Source of the DNA: Alloascoidea africana
Taxonomy: Eukaryota; Ascomycota; Alloascoideomycetes; Alloascoideales; Alloascoideaceae
DNA length: 64,000 nt
NCBI GenBank assembly: GCA_030581615.1
Contig: JAKTTT010000019.1
Coordinates: 296,872 to 360,871, forward strand
Direction of reading: 5' to 3'
The notes beneath the pieces are model-generated. The model worked only from the letters and a program-made list of their open reading frames with translations, was not told the DNA's origin and searched no databases. Positions 57,177 through 64,000 of this stretch are shown piece after piece. How positions within the stretch are numbered: position 1 is the stretch's first letter; each line of letters opens with the position of its first letter. A program made the translations under genes and the position numbers.

Positions 57177-57704
57177 ATGAGATTGCTACGAACCGTGCTC
57201 GCGACGTCCGGCCTGCTGGGCCTGACCGCCGCCCTCCCCATCGGTGTTGACGTCCAAGGCGTGCTTGGAAACGGCGCCAAAACCCTCTCTGAGCCCATCA
57301 GTGGCGATTCGCCCCTTCAGCTGTGCGATGAACAGGAGATACACATCCTGAAGATCGAGTCTGTGGACTTGTCGCCAAACCCGCCTGCGAAGGGCGAAAC
57401 CCTGTCTATTATTGCTTCTGGAAACGTGACGGAGAAAATCGAGCAAGGCTCCTACGTCGACATTGAGGTCAAGTACGGATACATCAAGCTCATCGAAGAC
57501 ACCTTTGATCTATGTGAACAGCTCGGAAACGTCGACCTGGAGTGTCCTGTCGAGCCTGGTCATTTGGAACTCAAAAGAGAAGTCGACATCCCTAAGGAAG
57601 TACCTCCCGGAAAATACACCGTCTTGGCTCGGGCTTACACACCAAAAGACAAGTTGATTACCTGTCTCACGGCCTCTGTTGAGTTCCCAGCTGACTTCTT
57701 TTAA
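57177..57704 (+). CDS. NPC2: NPC2-like ML-domain sterol/phospholipid transfer protein
   Basis: A 175-residue secreted or vacuolar protein with an N-terminal signal peptide (MRLLRTVLATSGLLGLTAA, cleavage near 20). The ML domain follows: LCDEQEIHILKIESVDLSPN, then KGETLSIIASGNVTEKIE and VDIEVKYGYIKL. The LCEQLGNVDLECPVEPG segment and the final KLITCLTASVEF complete it. The cysteines needed for the fold's disulfides are present, and one N-glycosylation site (NVT) is visible. Yeast Npc2 carries sterol inside the vacuole to Ncr1. It is also annotated in fungi as phosphatidylglycerol/phosphatidylinositol transfer protein. The ATG at 57177 begins a normal signal peptide; the longer upstream frame lies in GC-rich leader. 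Confidence 0.93.
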   Translation: MRLLRTVLATSGLLGLTAALPIGVDVQGVLGNGAKTLSEPISGDSPLQLCDEQEIHILKIESVDLSPNPPAKGETLSIIASGNVTEKIEQGSYVDIEVKYGYIKLIEDTFDLCEQLGNVDLECPVEPGHLELKREVDIPKEVPPGKYTVLARAYTPKDKLITCLTASVEFPADFF

Positions 57705-58588
57705 ACAAATGCATTTTATATGAAAAGCCCATGATATATATCTATCTATTCAGATTGTGCGTGGCTTAATCTTTGTCATGGTCTATGAAGAGGTTAATGA
57801 TTCATTTTTTTTTCTTGTCCCACACTTCTATCATCACTCATCACGATATATTTTGATACATATATATATGCCTAGGTACCCGCTCTTATGTCTATCATAT
57901 TTAGATTTAATACTTTCTAATGAAGCCATCAGAATATTTGATAGTTATGCCTACAAACCCGTGTAACCCTATTAGTTAAGGTTGAGCGAGACCAATACAA
58001 CATAATCTGCTCCATCATTCACATAGCCCGCTTGGCTTGGCGTTAGCGTAGAGTTTTACTCTCAGACAAAGCCTGTCTTGTTTCCCGAGAATGCTCCTCC
58101 ATTCTCTCTCATCGACCTTAAAGGCGAAAAAGCTTTGGGGACGTTTTGATGCAGCAACCGTGCAGCTTATCAGAACATTTTCTTCTAGAACAGAGTTGGT
58201 TCAATATTCTCTCTGGTCTGTGATGTAGCCACTAGTTTACTTTTGTCCATCTCAAAGTGTTTTTTCCCGACTTCCCCATTGAGATACAACCCAACCCCCC
58301 AAATATGCAATGCAGTTATTAAACAGTTCCTGATCTGAAAGGAATGTTCTCTTATTAACACTTTTTTGATGAGTTCGAGCCTCTACTGCCAAGTGTAGTT
58401 CAGCTCAATCGAGCTGTGGATAAAACCTATAGTTGAAACTGCTCTTAGTTGTTGAAATATAGCTTAGGAGTATTATGTATTAGGTTGATAGTCACTTTAA
58501 AAAGATAACGTAGCCTATATGCGAACGAATCACTTTCCACAACCTATCTTAATATAACAGTCAATTAAAACACAACCACAATAAAAAT
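57705..58588. other. NPC2 3' flank, no gene seen
   Basis: AT-rich spacer with a short TATATATATC run after NPC2. The 57990-58280 part is slightly richer in GC but has no coding or RNA signature I can name. It ends at the transposase relic. Confidence 0.4.
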
Positions 58589-59540
58589 TTACTCGCTGTT
58601 ATTCTTATCTGAATCTCCAGAAATTTCTCCATCTTTTGTACAAGTTCGCAAATTATGAACAGTTTTCCCGCAAGGTGTACGACATTGCTGAACAGTCGCC
58701 GCAGCTCGCCTCGACCGACCACCAGATTGCCTTGTTTCATGAGCTACCTGGTTATCCACCTCCTTCTGAGCTATAAAGTCTTGAGCTTCTCCTACCGAAA
58801 GGGCTCCTCCCTGCTGTATGCTTGTCTTTTTAGCCCTTCGGCGCTTGCTAAGTCTCTCATTAGCCTCGCAAAGTGACTTGTTCTCAGCCTGCAGAAGGGC
58901 CACCTGGTGCATAAAAGACCGAGTTCCTTTAACAATCTTGTCAACGGCTTCATCAACTGATGTTGGAGAGCTGGTCCGGTGTCGGGAAATTCGATCTTTG
59001 GTGTAGGCAGACTGTGAAGCGGCTTGTGGAAGGGTCTGTGGTGTCGAAGAGACCCAAGTTGTAGAAATCCGCATCAGCAACATCATACTTGGCTCTCATG
59101 TTCGCCACAAGCCCAAACCACACATTTATCGCGTCTGGATCTTCGCATTGAGCCCTCTGGTAGTAGTATGCACGATTAAAGCGTTTCTTGAGTTCGGGTT
59201 GTCGCTTGACGAAGTATGTAGCCCAGTGCTTCCCGACAAGTCAGCTCTCGCGCTCTGCAAGCAGGAGACTGGTCATATCTTCAACACCAGAGAGGCGGGG
59301 AGAAAATGATCGGGCATCAAGGTTAAGGATGAATTTGACTAAAGTCTCCTCTTCTAGCAGACTTAATCTCATTGAATTGGAAGGAGCATCAGTACGAGAG
59401 CGTCGTTCGTTCATTCTGGCGCGTAAGATTGTATGAGTGACAGAGTAGATCCGGGCTGCTTTCCGGATGCCAAGTGTTGGGTCTTGTTTGATAGCCTGGA
59501 TTGAAAGGAACAGATTAGCGTTTTTAGAATTTAAATTCAT
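58589..59540 (-). pseudogene. Degenerate pogo/Fot1-type DNA transposase, catalytic core deleted
   Basis: The minus strand first reads a helix-turn-helix of the psq/CENP-B class (AIKQDPTLGIRKAARIYSV), then SLLEEETLVKFILNLDARSF. An in-frame TGA follows at AERES. The frame resumes as VGKHWATYFVKRQPELKKRF, then AQCEDPDAINVWFGLVA and DADFYNL, where the first catalytic Asp region of the DDE domain would be expected. It then jumps directly, with a frame change, to the charged C-terminal tail (RSFMHQVALLQAENKSLCEAN, then KRRRAKK and GGALSVGEAQDFIAQKEVD). The whole catalytic core is missing, so the element cannot encode an active enzyme. Terminal inverted repeats were not found. Confidence 0.8.
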
Positions 59541-59639
59541 GTTGATTTGGTCGAGAAAAGAACATATGAATGGGAGGATAGGTAGAGCAGGAGAAAGTGG
59601 AATGTTCGGTTGTGTGGAACGTTCGTATGTGAACTACGT

Positions 59640-59735
59640 TAAACAAGTATATATAAACATTTTACATGTTTTTTTGATCATAAACTAAGTAAAAAAGTAT
59701 ATATAAACACTTTACATGTTTTTTTGATCTTGAAC
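59640..59735 (+). repeat. Two-copy direct repeat, about 50-bp period
   Basis: The block AAGTATATATAAACA(T/C)TTTACATG followed by TTTTTTTGATC occurs twice, starting near 59645 and 59695, separated by AT-rich DNA. It sits just outside the transposase relic. Confidence 0.75.
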
Positions 59736-59870
59736 TATGAAATCATGTAATCTGACTAGACCTTTTATCAGCGAGTCGTGAAGTAGTCGTTGTTATTAAA
59801 CCCGAAAAGAGAATCAAAGGTGCATTACAGAATTTCCGTTGTTGGATAACTGCATTGCATATTTTAGGGT

Positions 59871-59980
59871 GTATGGTTGTATCCCAATAGGGGTTTCAAA
59901 AATCCTTTTTGAGGTGTACAAAAGTGTTGTGTCCCGATAGGGGTTTCGAAAATTCCTTTTTGAGGTGTACAAAAGTGTGG
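59871..59980 (+). repeat. Two-copy tandem repeat, about 57-bp unit
   Basis: Two near-identical units share TGT(A/G)TCCC(A/G)ATAGGGGTTTC and then TTTTTGAGGTGTACAAAAGTGT. Differences are few, so the duplication is recent or maintained. No coding meaning was found. Confidence 0.8.
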
Positions 59981-60734
59981 TTCTGATGTAGCCGCATATC
60001 TTTGGCTTGGATGTGTGTGTTGATTCGGCTTAAACAGCGATAACGCAACGAGAAGTATATATCGATCGCGTGCCTTATATCCAGGACAGACCAATACTGT
60101 ATTGTGTATTCGTTATTCTCAAAGTTAAGCGAATCTGAGTAAAGAAATCTAAACTACTGGAAAAACACCATGGTTCCATCAAAAAAGTTTAAATAGGAAT
60201 TTGTATGCATTGAGGAATAACCAAATTGACTCTTCATCGTCAGCACGCCGCCAGAGACAACTGATCCAACAAGCTTTTTTTTTTTTATTTCGATCGGTTA
60301 CTGTAAAGCCAAATGTCCACAGTCATTCAAAACCTTACCCCTTAAGGGAAAAATACTGAAACCATCCAAAACGAAAACGCAGTAGGGAAAGTTTAGTTCT
60401 TCTCACTATTGGGAATGGGTGGGCATAATAATAAGGGTAGTGCATTCTTTCTTGTAAAAAAAGCTCTCTGGCAAATACGAGAGCCGCTCGTATCTATTCC
60501 ACAACTTTAGACCCTCATCTTTGAAAATCCCTGTGCCGATCTTTGTCAGCCGCATTGACAACCTATATAAAAGCTCACGGGTCCCCTTCGTTTCTAATTG
60601 TTCAAGAGATAGCTCCATTCTTCTTCGTCTTGGTTATTGGTTCAAAGGATAAATCCTCTTTCAATTCTCCTAATCTGATCTCTCTTGTTTTCTGCGTTCG
60701 CTTTTAATCGATTACTTTATATTCTAAAATCGCC
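59981..60734. other. Promoter region of the GPI-type protein gene
   Basis: AT-rich, with a T-run at 60274-60285 and CT-rich leader (60619-60720) before the start codon. A TATATAAAAG at 60562-60571 lies about 165 bp upstream of the ATG and is a likely TATA element. Confidence 0.5.
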
Positions 60735-61838
60735 ATGAGAGTTTCTGAATTATTCCTTGCTTCCTCGATTCTTGCAGGCTCTGTCCTTGCTGATTCAGGC
60801 AATTCAACAATCGCCAATTCTACCCAGTCTGCGGTAACCACCAGATTGCCTGGCAATCACACTTGGTATCCTACCAATGACTCGTCAACTGAGCCTGGTT
60901 CTGTTGTTCCCGGTGTTCCTTCCACTTGGACAGATAGTAAGTATGAACCATCCACTACCCCTATAACTTCTAGCTCCACTGTTGAAGTTATAACTGCTAC
61001 TGGTTTCCCTACAATCACTAGAGGCAGAAGAACAACTACTACTACCCCCAAGGGTGTTACCACTGAAGGTGTTCCTACCCATACCGACGGAACCCCAATT
61101 GATTCACCTGAGGCTCCTACTACTCCTTCGACTCCTACTACCAGTGTGGAAGGATCAGTTGCTTCACCTAAAGTTCCTACTACCAGCGAAGAAGGACCAG
61201 TTGCTTCACCCAAGGTTCCTACTACCAGTGTAGAAGGACCAGTTGCTACGCCCAAGGTTCCTACTACCAGTGTAGAAGGACCAGTTGCTTCACCTAAAGT
61301 TCCTACTACCAGTGTAGAAGGACCAGTTGCTTCACCTAAAGTTCCTACTACCAGTGTAGAAGGACCAGTTGCCTCACCTGAGGTTCCTACTACTACTTCA
61401 GTGCCTACTACCAGTGAAGTACCAGTTGTCTCGCCTGAGGTTCCTACTACTACTTCAGTCCCTACTACCAGTGAAGAACCAGTAACCACTCCTCCAGCTT
61501 TGACCTATACTTCTTCGCAGCCTGGACCATACCTCAACTCAACAATCTCCTCTTCTTCCTTCCCTGCACCATACCTTAACTCCACGACTTCAACAACACC
61601 CACATTCACAATCCCTTCTGTTAAAACTATCACGCGAAGAAGATCTCCAACCGCCGCCATTCCTGCGATTGCCACTGAGGCTTCAGAAAACAACGTCGTT
61701 GATACCCATAAGCGTAACTTCAAGAGATCAGATGCTTTCGGCATTGAACAAGTTACAAATTCTGCATCATCTGTGAACACGGGCAGTCTATTTTCAGTTT
61801 TGGCAGTCATGTGTCTATCCCTTGCACTAGCCATCTAA
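60735..61838 (+). CDS. Secreted Ser/Thr-rich GPI-type cell-wall protein with tandem repeats
   Basis: A 367-residue protein with a signal peptide (MRVSELFLASSILAGSVLA, then DSGNST) and a hydrophobic C-terminal tail (SLFSVLAVMCLSLALAI) preceded by small residues, the layout of a GPI-anchored wall protein. The body is Thr/Ser/Pro-rich and expected to be O-mannosylated; several N-glycosylation sequons (NST, NHT) are visible. The centre is a 14-residue repeat of the type VPTTSVEGPVASPK, six units, then two longer VPTTTSVPTTSE(V/E)PV units. Two dibasic KR sites (HKRNFKR) near the C-terminus could be Kex2 targets. Length is likely to vary between strains. Adhesin, mucin-like or structural roles are all possible; the protein has no recognised ligand-binding domain. 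Confidence 0.8.
   Translation: MRVSELFLASSILAGSVLADSGNSTIANSTQSAVTTRLPGNHTWYPTNDSSTEPGSVVPGVPSTWTDSKYEPSTTPITSSSTVEVITATGFPTITRGRRTTTTTPKGVTTEGVPTHTDGTPIDSPEAPTTPSTPTTSVEGSVASPKVPTTSEEGPVASPKVPTTSVEGPVATPKVPTTSVEGPVASPKVPTTSVEGPVASPKVPTTSVEGPVASPEVPTTTSVPTTSEVPVVSPEVPTTTSVPTTSEEPVTTPPALTYTSSQPGPYLNSTISSSSFPAPYLNSTTSTTPTFTIPSVKTITRRRSPTAAIPAIATEASENNVVDTHKRNFKRSDAFGIEQVTNSASSVNTGSLFSVLAVMCLSLALAI
61129..61491 (+). repeat. Coding minisatellite: six 42-bp units then two 54-57-bp units
   Basis: Units start at about 61129, 61171, 61213, 61255, 61297 and 61339, each carrying GTTCCTACTACCAG and GTTGCTTCACC. Two longer units with TACTACTACTTCAGT follow at 61381 and 61438. All are in frame with the wall protein, so changes in copy number keep it intact. 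Confidence 0.88.
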
Positions 61839-63563
61839 GTTATCTAAATTATTTTCTACAAAAAAAGTCATTTGCACCAATTTCTGATTGCAACTTACTT
61901 TGTACTGGGTTTACTTTTCTTATAGGTCTCTTTTGTTCAGGAACTTGAGAAGTGTCTTCTGTTTTTGGTCGCCCTCTTCAGTCATCCTTAATATCGATTT
62001 TTAATCATTGCCTTTTTTTTTCAAAAGCTTCTGTAAATCATTGAAATAAAACACTGTAACTTCATCATTAGAACAAACTCTTGGAACACCCATGTCTGTT
62101 GTTGCCTGCATCTCCAAACTCTTTTTCTTCCTCTTCTGAGTTTTACCTAAATGAGGACTAAATGCTTCCTGCATGTTTCCTATTTCAAGTATGTTTTTTT
62201 TTGTTTGCATTTGAAGCATTGTCTTTACACCTGCACTTCGGTTCGTGTCAACCGAAAAACTGGATCAATATATCTAGTAAACAAACAAGAGAGATTCGAT
62301 GATAAATTGTTAAAACTAATAGGGATATACAGACCCCCGAATGTCCCTAGTCTGGCCCCCTGAATAAGAACCATAAAGGGGCAGATTTGCGTCATTAATT
62401 CTAACAACTCGGATGCAAAAGGGCCACCTTGTGTACATACTTAGAGGAAGAACCATAGGTTGACATTACGTTCATACTCTCCCAGCTTTCGGATTAAATA
62501 AATAATGGAAGCTCTTACACCACCATACTTTGTGATTTCAAGATTCGACTCAGTCTTGACTTGTAGAATGTTTGAAAATTCTTATGTGTCTTACAAACAT
62601 TCAACGCTATCATGTACAATCCATTCTTTCAAACGTTCTTTCGAAGGAGCATGTGCATTTTCAAGATTAGACTTTTTTTAATTGCCCTGATGTTGTCTCA
62701 CTTATCATCTGAGAACATCGGCGGCCTCAAAGACCCATTTCACTGAGAGAACAAGAACTGTTCGGGATCTGTCCTGTTTGTTACTATAGCATACAAACAA
62801 AGCAAAAACAATAATAAAAGAAATATCTGAAACAATGTCCTCTGTATTTCTTGAGGGAATTACTCATCATTTGGTTCTTAATTTCTGTTTCTGTTTTGTG
62901 ATTGTTGTCTTTAAAATGGGGGTTTGAAGGTTTAGATGCCAACTACAATAACATGTCGCCATAAGTATCACTTAGTGGCAAAAACTGGCTAGGCACCTAC
63001 TCTAAATGACCCACTTGTTTTAAAGCTGGAATCACCGTTTCTTTGATACATGGTCTCATTTTATGATTACTACTATAATTGGGAAATTAGACTGAGAACC
63101 AGAAACAGTATGAGACCAACACCACCTCCTAATTCACGTTAACAAGTGTAACCAAACACATAACAAGGTTTTGATGTTTCAGTTGATCATTATATATCAC
63201 TGTGTCCAACTCTTAGCCTGGATCATGGCAAGGACGAAAGAAAACCTTTACAACTTGGACACATAAGGCCTAGTTTCAGAATTTCCTTCCTAACTTGTAG
63301 TACGAGTTTCATAGCTCATAATTGAAACAGTGAAGCATTACAAATCATAATGGACCAGTTCCTTTAAGACACAACGGATTGTACAGAGAGTCCACAGAAG
63401 GTGCGAATTGTTCTTGAAGTCTTGGCTTGCTTTTGTAAATGGGAACTAATTTAACTTTTGAATCTTTTTTTTTTTCTGATAATTCTTTCATTGCGCACGT
63501 TTCCAATACCAACTATTCATGGCAATACAAACGATGGGGTAAAAATGAAGAGCTAAAAAAGAA
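61839..63563. other. Gene-free region before the tRNA
   Basis: About 1.7 kb of AT-rich spacer. A 73-codon minus-strand frame (62219-62001) reads as a Lys-rich segment with no family match. I saw no repeat or RNA signature. Confidence 0.4.
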
Positions 63564-63657
63564 AGCCCTACGGGGGGCTCGAACCCCCAACCTTGTGATG
63601 ACTTTTATCTCGAGGAGAATTAAGAGTCACACGCTCTACCGATTGAGCTAGCAAGGC
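63564..63657 (-). tRNA. tRNA-Lys (CUU) with a 21-nt intron
   Basis: On the minus strand the 5' acceptor strand GCCTTGC pairs with GTAGGGC. The D-arm is TAGCTCAATCGGTAGAGC and the anticodon loop CTCTTAA carries CTT. The T-arm GGGGGTTCGAGCCCCC is perfect. Anticodon stem TGTGA pairs with TCACA only if 21 bases are removed after position 37 (one base 3' of the anticodon), the standard place for nuclear tRNA introns. The mature tRNA is 73 nt with discriminator U. The body closely resembles the S. cerevisiae tRNA-Lys(CUU), which has no intron. Confidence 0.95.
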
Positions 63658-63669
63658 TTTATTATAATT

Positions 63670-63858
63670 TGTGAGAGAACAGAACCTCTGTTCTGAACTC
63701 TCAAGTTTATGGCTCAAAAGATTGTCATTAAGTAGCTTCAGAAGAAGAAAACTAAAAATACAAACAAAGTTCTATTTATACTAATTGGCTTCAGTCTCAT
63801 TATTACACCATTCTTGATTATACTGAGCCTTTTCTTCATAAGAATCATAATTCTTACA
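63670..63858 (-). mobile_element. LTR of a tRNA-adjacent retrotransposon (189 bp)
   Basis: The segment is bounded by TG...CA. On the minus strand it starts TGTAAGAATT and ends CTCTCACA, so its ends form short inverted repeats (TGTAAGA/TGTGAGA). It is preceded on that strand by a purine-rich tract, as expected of a 3' LTR. It lies 12 bp upstream of the 5' end of the tRNA-Lys gene, the typical landing zone of Ty3-like elements (Pol III start site). A palindromic AACAGA/TCTGTT stem lies near its right-hand tRNA-side end. Target duplication cannot be checked because the other LTR lies outside the window. Confidence 0.72.
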
Positions 63859-64000
63859 TTCTCCCCTTGTTAAAACCAAGCTTCCTCCACGAAGCTTCCA
63901 AAGAAATCCCAATCTTCCGAACCAAACTGTTTTTACTGGCAGTCAACCAGGAAGCTACTAACCATAAACGTCCTCCAATAATAACATTCCAGGATCAAAA
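63859..64000 (-). mobile_element. 3' internal end of the retrotransposon with polypurine tract
   Basis: On the minus strand the tract AAGGGGAGAA (63868-63859) directly touches the LTR; this is the plus-strand primer site used in reverse transcription of LTR elements. The ~130 bp before it would be the end of the internal region. A short frame ending DPGMLLLEDVYG then stop is visible, possibly the end of pol. The rest of the element continues beyond the window, so superfamily cannot be fixed from sequence; position and tract fit Ty3/gypsy best. Confidence 0.6.

Overview
The window looks like nuclear DNA of a budding yeast (Saccharomycotina), probably from an early-branching, intron-tolerant lineage. 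Most genes are ordinary yeast orthologues: squalene epoxidase, RNR2, SNU13, RPS10, MOT1, ARB1, MTF1, CWC21 and NPC2. At least six are split by short introns (mostly 60-260 nt) with GTAAGT, GTGAGT or GTATGT donors and CTAAC-like branch points near the acceptor. A full DDB1-type protein and a Cwc21 with a long RS tail are features lost or reduced in Saccharomyces. CTG encodes an invariant leucine in the squalene epoxidase GELLQPGG motif, so CTG appears to be read as Leu. The exact genus cannot be named.

Layout. 1-2342: 5' part of ERG1 and RNR2, both on the minus strand; RNR2 is preceded by four ACGCGT cell-cycle boxes. 2.3-8.6 kb: gene-poor, with decayed repeats and a small pogo-type transposase relic. 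8.6-14.9 kb: two tandem DHA2/Atr1-like drug exporters whose GC-rich cores are nearly identical, a sign of gene conversion. 15.5-18.1 kb: a Caf120/Skg3-like PH-domain gene. 18.4-20.0 kb: an HMG-box regulator. 20.5-23.7 kb: a large Q-rich protein of unknown role. 24.1-26.3 kb: a three-exon CYSTM gene and SNU13. 28.0-41.3 kb: DDB1, RPS10 and MOT1. 42.5-42.95 kb: a GC-rich island that looks like a Pol III-transcribed structured RNA. 43.7-46.6 kb: an acetate/ammonium transporter-family gene and ARB1. 47.4-56.2 kb: a Ser-rich protein, MTF1, CWC21 and a Ser/Asp-rich protein. 57.2-61.8 kb: NPC2, a dead pogo transposon and a repeat-rich GPI-type wall protein. 63.56 kb to the end: an intron-containing tRNA-Lys(CUU) with an LTR retrotransposon end placed 12 bp upstream of it.

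The genes do not form one pathway. They cover sterol handling (ERG1, NPC2), splicing (SNU13, CWC21), ribosome biogenesis and translation (ARB1, RPS10, tRNA), transcription (MOT1, MTF1, HMG factor), nucleotide supply and repair (RNR2, DDB1), and membrane transport and cell surface. The most unusual items are the candidate structured RNA, the tRNA-targeted retroelement, the converted transporter pair and several genes with tiny exons (8, 9 and 18 nt).
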